Below are positions 7,780-16,075 of a DNA stretch of 51,080 nucleotides, piece by piece. The stretch spans positions 1-51,080 of the forward strand of contig JAWKKA010000018.1 of NCBI GenBank assembly GCA_041393495.1, read 5' to 3'. The notes under the pieces were generated by a model. It had not been told where the DNA came from, did no database searches, and was given only the letters and a program-made list of their open reading frames with translations. Position 1 is the first letter of the stretch. Each line of letters begins with the position of its first letter. The DNA is from RHKX01 sp041393495. GTDB taxonomy: Bacteria; Actinomycetota; Thermoleophilia; Solirubrobacterales; 70-9. Made by a program: the position numbers and the translations under genes.

Positions 7780-8514
7780 GTGGCGGAGCGAGCGGCACTG
7801 GTGACCGGGGCGTCGAGCGGAATCGGCCTGGCGATCAGCCATGCCCTCGCCGAGGACGGCTACGCGGTGACGATGTCGGCGCGCCGACCCGACAAGCTCG
7901 AGGCGGCCGCGGCGACGCTGCAGTCGGAGGGCTTCGACATCACCGTGGTTCCGGCGAACGTGGCTTCGGAGGACGAGCTGAAGATGCTCGTCGCCGGGCA
8001 CCGGACCCGCTACGGCCGCCTCGACGTCCTCGTCAACAACGCCGGCGTCGGAATCGGCAGCCCGATCGACGAGCTCGAGACCAAGAAGATCGACATGCAG
8101 CTCGACGTCAACCTCCGCTCCTACGTGATCGCGATGCGGGAGGCGATGCCGATGCTGCGCGCGGCCGGCGCCGAGCACGGCAAGGCGCTGATCGTCAACA
8201 CCGCCTCGATCGCCGGCAAGGGCGGGCAGGGTTGGCTCGCCGTCTACTCGGCGACGAAGGCCGGCGTGATCGGGCTCAGCCAGGCGGCACAGATGGAGGT
8301 CGGCAGGGCGGGCATCCAGGTGACGGCGCTCTGCCCCGCGTTCGTCGACACGCCGATGACCGAATGGGTGCAGGGGCAGGTCAAGCCGGAGGAGATGATC
8401 CAGCCGCAGGACCTGGCCGAGACGGTGCGACTGCTGCTGCGGACGTCGCGCTACTGCCTGATCCCGGAGGTCGTGTTCACGCGCCCGGGCGACCCGTCGG
8501 CGTTCGCGACCTGA
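7780..8514 (+). CDS. SDR family oxidoreductase
   Basis: 244 residues with the classical short-chain dehydrogenase plan: nucleotide-binding TGASSGIG (9-16), NNAG (~87), catalytic Ser in IVNTASIAG, and YSATK (Tyr/Lys ~158-162). The enzyme uses NAD(P)H on an alcohol/ketone pair; the substrate cannot be told from sequence. The GTG start sits 77 bases from the divergent lipoprotein gene, so the two promoters share a short intergenic region. It is followed 45 bases later by the DUF3089 hydrolase gene. Confidence 0.9.
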   Translation: MAERAALVTGASSGIGLAISHALAEDGYAVTMSARRPDKLEAAAATLQSEGFDITVVPANVASEDELKMLVAGHRTRYGRLDVLVNNAGVGIGSPIDELETKKIDMQLDVNLRSYVIAMREAMPMLRAAGAEHGKALIVNTASIAGKGGQGWLAVYSATKAGVIGLSQAAQMEVGRAGIQVTALCPAFVDTPMTEWVQGQVKPEEMIQPQDLAETVRLLLRTSRYCLIPEVVFTRPGDPSAFAT

Positions 8515-8559
8515 TCGCCTAGGATCCGGCGCAACGATCGCCACGGGAGGAGACTGGAC

Positions 8560-9942
8560 TTGAACGCTTCGAAGGCTGCTGCGGGACGATCCCGGCTGTG
8601 GTTGCTCGCGCTGGCCGTTGCGCTCGCGGTCGGGGCGGCCCTCGCCCCGGCGGCGGCCTCGGCCGCGGACACCGTCTGGATCTGCAAGCCCGGGCAGGCG
8701 GACGACCTCTGCGCGGGGACGATCGACGGCGCGACCCTGCCGCCACCCGGCCAACAGCCCGAGCCGCTGGGCTACACGCGTCCACAGAGCCCGCCGATCG
8801 ACTGCTTCTACCTCTACCCGACCCAGAGCGAGCAGGCGGGCCCGAACGCCAACCTCGACAAGGACCCGCCGATCAAGCGCGTCGTCGTCCAGCAGGCGCG
8901 GATGTTCTCTTCGGTCTGCGACGTCTACGCGCCGATGTATCGGCAGGTGACGCTGAACGGCGATCAGACGACCCTGAACGAGAGCGTCGAGGTCGCCTAC
9001 CGGAGCGCCCGCTCCGGCTTCCGCGACTACCTGCGCAACTACAACGACGGTCGCGGCTTCATCCTGCTCGGCCACTCGCAGGGGGCCGCCCACGTCGCGC
9101 GGCTGATCGAGGAGATCGTCGACACCCGGCCGGGGCTGCGGAAGCGCTTCGTCGGGGCGATCGCCCCCGGCGCCAACATCAGCGTCCCGATCGGCGAGGA
9201 CGTGGGCGGGCTCTTCGACCACGTGCCGGCGTGCACCGAGGTCGGCCAGTACGGCTGCGTGATCGCCTACTCCACCTTCAACGACGTGCCGGGGCCCGCC
9301 GCGGAGTTCTCGCGCCTCGACACCGGCTACTGGATCTACCCGGACCCGCGCCCCGACCCCGACTCCTACGAGGTCGTCTGCACCAACCCGGCCCGCCTCG
9401 ACGGCGGCGACGGGACCCTCGAGCCGCTGGTCGACTTCGACTATCTGACCGGGGTGCCGGACGAGGAGACGGCGAGCCCGTGGGCCGGCATGCCCGACTA
9501 CTACCGGGTCAAGTGCAGGCGCGGGGACGGCGCCCACTGGCTGAACCTGTCCAAGGTCGGCCTCACGGGCGACACCCGACCCGACATCGGCGCGCTGGTC
9601 GCCGACGGCTCGAACTACCACGTGCCGGAGGTCAACCTCGCCGAAGGCAACCTGCTGCGGATCGCGCAGCTGCAGGCCGATTCCTACGGGGCCGAGCAGG
9701 CCAGCCTCGCGGCGAGGCTGCGCTCGCTGAAGGCCCGGCTCGGCGATGCGAAGCAGCGACTCGCCGCGCACCGCGAGGCGATCGCGCGGCTGTCGCGGAA
9801 GCTGCACGCGGCGCAGGGGGGCAAGCAGCGCCGGCACCTGAAGCGGAGGGTGAGGGAGAACCGCAGGGCGGCGGCGGCCGCCCGCAAGTCGGTCAGGTCC
9901 CTGAAGGGGCGGATCGACGCGGTCGAAGCGAAGCTCGCCTGA
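8560..9942 (+). CDS. Secreted DUF3089 alpha/beta-hydrolase with C-terminal coiled coil
   Basis: 460 residues from TTG 8560, chosen for GGGAGGAG about 8 bases upstream. A signal peptide (LLALAVALAVGAAL...ASAADT) predicts export. The DUF3089 domain (~40-370) carries DCFYLYPT and the nucleophile elbow LGHSQGA (Ser ~173), with several Cys likely in disulfides. Residues ~375-460 are highly charged heptad-like helices (RLRSLKARLGDAKQRLAAHR), a predicted coiled coil beyond the usual end of the family. Lipase/esterase activity is inferred from the fold. The coiled coil might anchor the enzyme to cell wall or a partner. Confidence 0.85.
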   Translation: MNASKAAAGRSRLWLLALAVALAVGAALAPAAASAADTVWICKPGQADDLCAGTIDGATLPPPGQQPEPLGYTRPQSPPIDCFYLYPTQSEQAGPNANLDKDPPIKRVVVQQARMFSSVCDVYAPMYRQVTLNGDQTTLNESVEVAYRSARSGFRDYLRNYNDGRGFILLGHSQGAAHVARLIEEIVDTRPGLRKRFVGAIAPGANISVPIGEDVGGLFDHVPACTEVGQYGCVIAYSTFNDVPGPAAEFSRLDTGYWIYPDPRPDPDSYEVVCTNPARLDGGDGTLEPLVDFDYLTGVPDEETASPWAGMPDYYRVKCRRGDGAHWLNLSKVGLTGDTRPDIGALVADGSNYHVPEVNLAEGNLLRIAQLQADSYGAEQASLAARLRSLKARLGDAKQRLAAHREAIARLSRKLHAAQGGKQRRHLKRRVRENRRAAAAARKSVRSLKGRIDAVEAKLA

Positions 9943-10095
9943 GCGGCGCGACCGGGGACCGCGCCGTGGTCTGGGCAACGGGCCGCAGCCGCCCTGGAGG
10001 GCCCTCGACCCCGTGCTAGGCGACGCCGGCCGACCACGGTGGCCCGGCGCGCCCGACGGCGCGACGACGTCCGCGAGGCAGCGGCCCCGGCAGCC

Positions 10096-11265
10096 GTGAG
10101 GGCGCTCGTCGCCGCATTCGGGGACGCGGGGCACGCCTTTCCGGCGATCGCGCTCGGCCGGGCGCTGACGGAGCGCGGGCACGACGTCACGGTCCAGACC
10201 TGGGAGCGCTGGCGCGAGCCGATCGAGGCGCTCGGGCTGGCGTTCGCGGCCGCCGAGGAGTACCGGGTCTTCCCGCCGCCGCGACCCGGCGAGCAAGCCG
10301 GCGCGGGCGAGGCGGCGCTGGCGATGCTGCCGCTCCTCGACCGGTTCGGGCCCGACCTCGTCGTCAGCGACATCCTGACGCTGGCGCCTTCGCTGGCCGC
10401 CGAGCTGCGCGGCGTTCCGCGGGCGACGTTGATCCCGCACCTCCATCCCGTCCACGAGTCCGGGCTGCCGATCTTCGGGGTCGGGATGGAACCGCCACGG
10501 ACAGCGGCGGGCCGGCTCGGCTGGCGCGCGGCGCTGCCGCTGCTGGAGACCGGGCTGCGGATCGGCAGGCGGGAGCTGAACGAGACGCGGGCGCGGATCG
10601 GCCTGCCCCCGCAGGAGCGGCTTCACGGCGGCATCAGCGAGCGGCTTGCGATCGTCGCGACGTTCCCGCAGCTCGAGTACCCCCGCGACTGGCCGCCGCG
10701 GGTGGTCGTCACCGGACCGCTCGAGTTCGAGCTCCCCCACCCCCCGATCGAGCTGCCGGCCGGCGACCGCCCGCTCGTGCTCGTCGCCAGCAGCACCGCG
10801 CAGGATCCGGATTGTGACCTGATCAGGCGCGCGTTCGCCGGCCTCGCCGGGGAGGCGGTCCGCGTGCTCGCGACGACGAACGGCCACCGCCCCGGTCGCC
10901 CGATCGACGTCCCCGCGAACGGGATGCTCGTCGACTGGCTCTCCTACTCGCAGGCGATGGCGGCCGCCGACGTCGTCGTCTGCCACGGCGGCCACGGCAC
11001 GATCGCCCGGGCGCTCGCCCTCGGCCGACCGCTGCTCGTCTCTCCCGCGGTCGGCGACATGGCCGAGAACGCCGCCCGCGTCGCCTGGGCCGGCGCCGGC
11101 CTCACCGTCCCCGGCCGCCTTCGCCGCCCGGCGACGCTGCGCTGGGCGGTGCGGGCGCTGCTCGAGGATGACCGCTACCGCCATGCCGCGGAGCGGATCG
11201 CCGCGAGCCCGTGGGCGCGCGGCGGCGCCGAGCGGGCGGCGGTGGCGGTGGAGGGGATGCTCTAG
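10096..11265 (+). CDS. GT1-family (MGT-like) glycosyltransferase
   Basis: 389 residues from GTG 10096, chosen because family members begin right at the first strand (VRALVAAFGDAGHAFP). An upstream in-frame GTG at 10039 would add 19 Arg-rich residues. GT-B architecture: N-terminal acceptor domain, then the donor-binding loop WLSYSQAMAAADVVVCHGGH (~300) with HGGHGT, close to the macrolide glycosyltransferase signature. It transfers a nucleotide-activated sugar to an unknown small molecule or lipid. It ends 5 bases before the converging tRNA-Asn gene. Confidence 0.85.
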   Translation: MRALVAAFGDAGHAFPAIALGRALTERGHDVTVQTWERWREPIEALGLAFAAAEEYRVFPPPRPGEQAGAGEAALAMLPLLDRFGPDLVVSDILTLAPSLAAELRGVPRATLIPHLHPVHESGLPIFGVGMEPPRTAAGRLGWRAALPLLETGLRIGRRELNETRARIGLPPQERLHGGISERLAIVATFPQLEYPRDWPPRVVVTGPLEFELPHPPIELPAGDRPLVLVASSTAQDPDCDLIRRAFAGLAGEAVRVLATTNGHRPGRPIDVPANGMLVDWLSYSQAMAAADVVVCHGGHGTIARALALGRPLLVSPAVGDMAENAARVAWAGAGLTVPGRLRRPATLRWAVRALLEDDRYRHAAERIAASPWARGGAERAAVAVEGML

Positions 11266-11269
11266 AGAA

Positions 11270-11343
11270 CTCCGGGGGAGGGACTCGAACCCTCAACCTC
11301 TCGATTAACAGTCGAGCGCATCTGCCAGTTGAGCTACCCCGGA
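11270..11343 (-). tRNA. tRNA-Asn (GTT)
   Basis: Minus-strand cloverleaf of 74 nt: acceptor TCCGGGG/CCCCGGA, anticodon arm CTCGA-CTGTTAA-TCGAG (anticodon GTT), T-arm GAGGG TTCGAGT CCCTC, discriminator G as expected for Asn, no encoded CCA. The 3' strand of the D-stem reads GATGC instead of the usual GAGC, which pairs with GCTC only if one U is bulged. It lies 29 bases downstream of the HNH gene on the same strand. Confidence 0.93.
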
Positions 11344-11372
11344 TCAACCCACGAGCTCGGTCGCGGAGCAAC

Positions 11373-12068
11373 TCACCTTACAGGGACTTCGGCGATCCCG
11401 GCCTCCACTTCCGCATGGCAGTTGGCGCACAGCAGCACGCATTTCGATGCTTCCTCTCGCAACGCATCGATGGCGATCGTCGCTCCCCGCGCAGCGATCG
11501 TGAATTCCTTGCTGGCAGGGTCGAGATGGTGGAACTCAAGCGCGACCGGTGATCGGCGATACCCGCACAGCAGGCACCTGCCACCGGCTTCGGCAACGAG
11601 AATCCGCTTGACGCGACGGCGGCGGGCCGAGACCCGTTCGGCGTTGCAACGCCTGCACCGTGCTCGCCCCGCATCACCCAGCCAGAACTCCGTTTCACCG
11701 TGCCTGGGGCATTCGAGCAGCGCGATCCTCAGTCCCTCCGCTCGCGCCTTTGCCAAGCGCCGCTTGCGATCCCCGTTCGCCTCCAACCCGTGTTTCCTGA
11801 GCCAATACCTGACGCGACCCTCGGATGCACCGAGACGGGTTGCGATCTCCGCGACGCCCAATTGCCGATCGAGAAGGGGGGTGAGTGTCGAGCGTTCGAT
11901 GGGCCCCTTCGACGAGTAGCGAGCCGAGCCGTTCGCGACCAGCCCGTGGCGCTTGACCCAGTAGCCAACCGTGCTGGGATCGCGGTGGACGAGCTTCCCG
12001 ATCTCGATCAGGGACATGCCCTCGTCGAGGCAACGCTCGAGAAATGCCTTGTCCAAGCCCTTTGCCAC
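11373..12068 (-). CDS. HNH endonuclease-like protein with two N-terminal helix-turn-helix segments
   Basis: 231 residues from GTG 12068. Residues ~1-45 and ~58-95 are two HTH-like modules (MSLIEIGKLVHRDPSTVGYW; LGVAEIATRLGASEGRVRYW). A zinc ribbon follows (CPRHG...CRRC, ~118-140), then an HNH domain (CLLCGYRRSPVALEFHHLDP ... CVLLCANCH). The likely activity is DNA binding and nicking or cutting. Base composition is visibly less GC-rich than its neighbours and it abuts tRNA-Asn, both signs of acquisition. A LexA-type palindrome lies 36 bases upstream. No integrase or repeats mark it as part of a larger element, so it may be a lone homing-type or defence-type gene. Confidence 0.8.
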   Translation of the reverse strand: MAKGLDKAFLERCLDEGMSLIEIGKLVHRDPSTVGYWVKRHGLVANGSARYSSKGPIERSTLTPLLDRQLGVAEIATRLGASEGRVRYWLRKHGLEANGDRKRRLAKARAEGLRIALLECPRHGETEFWLGDAGRARCRRCNAERVSARRRRVKRILVAEAGGRCLLCGYRRSPVALEFHHLDPASKEFTIAARGATIAIDALREEASKCVLLCANCHAEVEAGIAEVPVR

Positions 12069-12103
12069 CGATCGATGGTGACATGTGGGTCGGACGGAAA
12101 AGC

Positions 12104-12117
12104 CGAACGTGCGTTCG
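12104..12117 (-). promoter_or_regulatory. LexA/SOS-type box upstream of the HNH gene
   Basis: CGAACGTGCGTTCG fits the Gram-positive/actinobacterial SOS core CGAAC-N4-GTTCG exactly, with non-consensus outer bases. It lies 36 bases before the GTG of the HNH gene and just past the stop of the aldolase gene. On the minus strand the same palindrome is followed by GCTTTTCC, so it could instead serve as the terminator hairpin of the upstream operon. Confidence 0.5.
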
Positions 12118-12125
12118 CCTACCGT

Positions 12126-13187
12126 TCAGGCGAGCGCCGCGCCGACGGCGGCGAGCAGGGCGTCGACGTCGCCCTCGGTCGTGTCCCACGAGCACATCCA
12201 GCGGACGACGTCCTCGCCGTCGGGCCAGCGGTAGAAGGGGTGCGCGCCGGGTAGCTCGTCGAGGAGGCGGTCGATGGCCGGGCCGGGCAGGCGCGCGAAG
12301 ACTCCGTTCGCCTCGACCGGATGGACGATCTCGATGTCGTCGATGGCGGCGGCTCCGGCGGCGAGGCGGCTGGCCATCGCGTTGGCGTGGGCGGCGTTGC
12401 GGCGCCAGAGCTCGCCGGCGCCGAACAGCGCCTCGAACTGGGCGCTGAGAAAGCGCATCTTCGAGGCGAGCTGCATCCCCTGCTTGCGGAGGAGCTCGAA
12501 GCTCTGGGCGCGATCGGCATCGAGGAAGACGACCGCGTCGCCGATGAGGCCGCCGTTCTTGGTCGCGCCGAGCGAGAGGGCGTCGGCGCCGACGTCGGCC
12601 GCCAGCGCGCCGAGCGGCACCCCGAGCGCGGCCGCCGCGTTGGCGAGCCGGGCGCCGTCGATGTGGAGGAGCATCCCGAGCCCGTGCGCCGCCTCGGCGA
12701 TGGCGCCGAGCTCGGCGGCCGTATAGACGGTCCCGACCTCGGTCGACTCGGCGACCGACACGAGCCGCGGCTGATTGTGGTGGATGTCGCCGCGACGCTG
12801 CTCCCAGTCGTCCAGCGCCGCCGGCTCGAGCTTCCCGTGCCGGGGCTCGGCCTTGAGCAGCTTGACGCCCGCCCAGCGCTCCGGCGCGCCGCACTCGTCG
12901 ACGTCGATGTGGGCACCGGCGACGCAGATCACCGCCTCGTGCGGCCGCGTCAGGGCATCGATCGCGAGCACGTTGGCGGCGGTGCCGTTGAAGACCGGAA
13001 AGCCGACCGCCGCGGAGCCGAAGTGCTCGCGGATCAGCTCGTCGAAGCGACCGGTCCAGGCATCCTCGCCGTAGGAGCCGGCGTGGTCGACGTTCGCTCG
13101 GGCGATCGCCTCGAGGACCTCCGGGTGCGCGCCCGAGTGGTTGTCGGAGGCGAAGCCCCGGGGATCGGCGCTCGGCGCTGCGCTCAC
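12126..13187 (-). CDS. Threonine aldolase-like PLP-dependent lyase
   Basis: 353 residues of the low-specificity L-threonine aldolase/beta-eliminating lyase family (fold type I PLP). It starts ASDNHSGAHPEV, has HIDGARLANAA (Asp for the PLP ring nitrogen, ~200) and the Schiff-base lysine in LSLGATKNGG (~232). A classical reaction would be cleavage of L-threonine/allo-threonine to glycine and acetaldehyde, but the operon context suggests a dedicated beta-hydroxy amino acid substrate. The GTG start at 13187 overlaps the stop of the SDR gene (GTGA). It is the last gene of the DUF6421-SDR-aldolase operon. Confidence 0.88.
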   Translation of the reverse strand: MSAAPSADPRGFASDNHSGAHPEVLEAIARANVDHAGSYGEDAWTGRFDELIREHFGSAAVGFPVFNGTAANVLAIDALTRPHEAVICVAGAHIDVDECGAPERWAGVKLLKAEPRHGKLEPAALDDWEQRRGDIHHNQPRLVSVAESTEVGTVYTAAELGAIAEAAHGLGMLLHIDGARLANAAAALGVPLGALAADVGADALSLGATKNGGLIGDAVVFLDADRAQSFELLRKQGMQLASKMRFLSAQFEALFGAGELWRRNAAHANAMASRLAAGAAAIDDIEIVHPVEANGVFARLPGPAIDRLLDELPGAHPFYRWPDGEDVVRWMCSWDTTEGDVDALLAAVGAALA

Positions 13188-13891
13188 GGATGCAGCTCGA
13201 GCCGCTGGCCGTTCATGCGCGAGCCGCCCTCGCCGCAGAGGAAGGCGAGCGCGTCGGCGATCTGCTCGGCGGGGGTGAACGTCGGATACTCCTTGCCGGG
13301 GTTGCGCTCGCGCATCGCCGGCGTGAGGATGGCATTGACCACGACGATGTTCGCGGTCGCGCCGCTGCCGGCGAACGAGTCGGCGAGGGCCAGCGTCCAC
13401 GCCTCGGCCGCGGCCTTCGTCGCCCCGTAGGCCGCATTGGTGCCGTCGGGCGCCTGCGCCTGCGTCGAGGAGACGAGCGCGAAGCGGCCGCCGCTTTCGA
13501 CGAGGCGGTCGTGGAAGGCCCGGGTCGCGTTCTGCACGGTCCGCACCAGCAGGTCGTGAAGCCACTCGTAGTCGGCCATGTCGAAGGTCGCGATCGGGTC
13601 CCCCCCGCGCCAGCCGCCGACGAGGTGCAGGAGGCCGTCGACGCGGCCGAAGCGGGCGACGATCGACTCACACCAGCGCCCGGCCGCCTCCCCGTCGAGC
13701 AGGTCGACGCCCTGCGCGTCGGCGCGCGCGTCGGCGAGGCCCGCGTCGGCTGCGACGCCCGCAGCCCGCTCGACGGTCACGTCGGCGAGCGCCAGGGTAG
13801 CCCCGTAGCGGCCGAGCGTCCGCGCCACCGACGGGCCGAGGCCTCCTCCCGCCCCGGCGACCGCGATCACCCGATCCTCGAGCCCCGCCAT
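13184..13891 (-). CDS. SDR family oxidoreductase in DUF6421 operon
   Basis: 235 residues. The Rossmann motif is AGAGGGLG (15-22); the usual NNAG is replaced by LVGG; the catalytic set is present (VSSTQAQ, then YGATK). Its ATG overlaps the stop of the preceding gene as TGATG, and its TGA overlaps the next GTG, so all three genes are probably translated as a coupled unit. Expected role: NAD(P)-dependent oxidation/reduction of a hydroxyl or keto group on the same substrate the aldolase handles. The substrate is unknown. Confidence 0.88.
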   Translation of the reverse strand: MAGLEDRVIAVAGAGGGLGPSVARTLGRYGATLALADVTVERAAGVAADAGLADARADAQGVDLLDGEAAGRWCESIVARFGRVDGLLHLVGGWRGGDPIATFDMADYEWLHDLLVRTVQNATRAFHDRLVESGGRFALVSSTQAQAPDGTNAAYGATKAAAEAWTLALADSFAGSGATANIVVVNAILTPAMRERNPGKEYPTFTPAEQIADALAFLCGEGGSRMNGQRLELHP

Positions 13892-16017
13892 CAGGCCGCC
13901 CCGGCCGGAGCCCTCCGGCGCGCCGGCCGACCGTCGAGGGCCGGCTGCAGCTTCGGCTCGAGCTGCGTGTAGAAGAGGCTGAGCGGGAACTCGTCGTCGC
14001 GGACGAGATCGACGAGCTGCTTCGGCTCCTCGACCTCGGGCAGATCGCGCCGCTCGGCCGCCCAGACCGACCGCTCGGCCGCCGGCACGTAGGTCGCAAC
14101 GAGGTCGTGGGCGGCGATCCACTGCGCCGTCTTCGAGCGGTCGATGCCGGAGTGGTAGAGATCGCCGACGAGGTCCTTGAGCCTGCCGACCCCCGCGGCG
14201 ACCCTCCCCCACTCGATCTCGAGCCGGTTGTCGGTCCAGTGCAGGTAGCCCTCGTGGTGGAGGAAGGCGAACAGGAGCTGGCCGCCGAGCCCGTCGTAGT
14301 TGCGGACCCGGGTGCCGGTCAGCGGGAACCGGAACAGGCGGTCGAACAGGATCGCGTACTGGATATGGCGGGCGAGCGGGAAGCCCTCGGCCTCGAGCAC
14401 GACCGCCTCGCCGAACGCGGTCAGATCACAACGCAGCTCCTCCAGCGAGTACATCCAGTAGGGACTGCGCTGGCGGATCATGAACGGGTCGAACGGCAGA
14501 TCGCCACGCATGTGCGTCCGGTCGTGGATCAGATCCCAGGCGATGTAGGCGTCGCGCGAGAGCCCCGGCGAGGCGAGTAGACAGGCGGCGTCGGGGGGCA
14601 GGTTCAGCCTGAGGATCTCGGCGGCGCTGCCGCCGACCCGCCGAAACCGCTCCGCCTCGCGGTCGCAGAAGATCGCCCCGAAGTAGGCCGGCGGCCGCTC
14701 GGCGACGGAGAAGGTCTCCGGGAACAGGACCGCGCACTCGGAGTCGTATCCGGACGTGTAGTCGACGAGCTCGACCGGCAGGTACTTGTCATTGTCGTAG
14801 CGGCTCTCGAGCTCTACCGCCCAGCCCGGCCACGGCACCCGGACGATCAGCGCCTCGAAGCAGGTGTCGGGCGAGCCGTTCTGCTTGTACATCGGGAAGA
14901 CGACGAGGTGCTCGATCCCGTCGCGGCGCTCGCGCTCGGGGCGGAACGCCTCGGTCGACGCCATGAAGTCGGGCTTCGCGAACCCCGAGGCGACCCAGGC
15001 GTCGAGATCGCCGCCGAGCGCCTCGAAGTACGCCTCCTCGTGCGGAAAGCGCGGAGCGAGCGCCTCGACCGCCGCCTTGATCTCGTCGACGAGCTCGCGC
15101 AGCCGGCCCTCGTCGGCGCTGCCCTCGGCGAGGTCGACGGAGCCGTCTTTCGCCTGCTGGCGGGCGAGCTCCTCGACCGCGTCGCGGAGCCGCGGCCAGG
15201 CCGGATCGGCCGCGGCCGCCGACTCGATCGCCGCGCCGCCGCTGGCGAAGGCCGGCTCAGCGGCGTAGTAGACGAGGTTGACCCACAGCGCCTCGTGATC
15301 GAGCTCGCCGAGGCAGTCGTCGCCGAACAGGTCCGAGTCGGCGAGCACGACGACCCGGCCGGAGCCGTGGGTCGTGACCGCGGCGAGCGGAGCGTCGGGG
15401 ACGGAGGCGGTGGCGTGGGCGCGGGCGAGAACGCGGCCGCCGTTTTCGAGCGCGACCGTCCCGGCCCGGTAGAAGCACGCCTCGGCGACGCCAGCGAGCG
15501 GATCGGCGCCGCTCCCGTTCGCCGCGACGAGGTTCGCGAGGATCCAGCTCGGGGCCTCGCCGCGGTGATGCTCGTAGTCCTGAACGGTCGCGTTGTCGAT
15601 CGCGACCCCGAAGCGGGCGAGCAACTCGTTGAGGTTGTTCCCGTACTTGTCCTGCTCGGTCTCGCCGAGGACGATCAGCCCGCCGCCGGCCTCGACCCAG
15701 GCGGCGATCGCCTCGATCTCCTCAGCGCTCAGCCGCGGCTCGCCGACCCCCGTCGTCGCCTCCCAGCGCGGGTCGGAGGGATGGGCGATGACGAGCACGT
15801 CGGCGTCGTGGAGGGTCGTGGCGTCGAGCGCGGCCGAGTCGTTGACGGCGACCGCGAAGTCGCGGCGCTCGAGCGCCGCGGCCGCGTCGGCCAGCGACGA
15901 GTCCGCCGGATGGGCGGACTGCATCCGCTCGGCGACCTCGGGGCGGATCGACCACGCCTCCGAGTGAGCCTCGTCGAAGAGGACCCGGGCGCGTCGCGTG
16001 TGCTCGGAAGCTTCCAT
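13891..16017 (-). CDS. GATase-like domain fused to DUF6421, divergent metallohydrolase motif
   Basis: 708 residues. Residues ~8-255 look like a DUF4350/ThuA-type class I amidotransferase-like fold (VLFDEAHSE, IAAWVEAGGGLIVLGE, NLNELLARFGV, GSGRVVVLADSDLFGDD), probably non-amidotransferase because no catalytic Cys-His-Glu set is obvious. Residues ~285-690 match what I know as DUF6421. That part contains HDRTH (498-502) and SLEELRCDL (524-532), which read like a zinc HExxH...ExxxD gluzincin motif with Asp for Glu. The ATG at 16017 precedes the conserved strand; it heads a three-gene overlapping operon. The family names are recalled rather than searched; the catalytic idea is inference. Confidence 0.72.
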   Translation of the reverse strand: MEASEHTRRARVLFDEAHSEAWSIRPEVAERMQSAHPADSSLADAAAALERRDFAVAVNDSAALDATTLHDADVLVIAHPSDPRWEATTGVGEPRLSAEEIEAIAAWVEAGGGLIVLGETEQDKYGNNLNELLARFGVAIDNATVQDYEHHRGEAPSWILANLVAANGSGADPLAGVAEACFYRAGTVALENGGRVLARAHATASVPDAPLAAVTTHGSGRVVVLADSDLFGDDCLGELDHEALWVNLVYYAAEPAFASGGAAIESAAAADPAWPRLRDAVEELARQQAKDGSVDLAEGSADEGRLRELVDEIKAAVEALAPRFPHEEAYFEALGGDLDAWVASGFAKPDFMASTEAFRPERERRDGIEHLVVFPMYKQNGSPDTCFEALIVRVPWPGWAVELESRYDNDKYLPVELVDYTSGYDSECAVLFPETFSVAERPPAYFGAIFCDREAERFRRVGGSAAEILRLNLPPDAACLLASPGLSRDAYIAWDLIHDRTHMRGDLPFDPFMIRQRSPYWMYSLEELRCDLTAFGEAVVLEAEGFPLARHIQYAILFDRLFRFPLTGTRVRNYDGLGGQLLFAFLHHEGYLHWTDNRLEIEWGRVAAGVGRLKDLVGDLYHSGIDRSKTAQWIAAHDLVATYVPAAERSVWAAERRDLPEVEEPKQLVDLVRDDEFPLSLFYTQLEPKLQPALDGRPARRRAPAGAA

Positions 16018-16075
16018 TCGTTCACCCTTGCGAGCGCGCCCGGCGGCCTCCCGGAGGCTGGGCGCAGGGCCTAAG

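Noticed and set aside
7732..11184. Very long minus-strand open frame (about 1150 codons) opposite the SDR, DUF3089 and glycosyltransferase genes
   Set aside because: Arg/Ala/Asp-rich with no recognisable domain; typical antisense shadow of high-GC genes, and the plus-strand proteins are clear.
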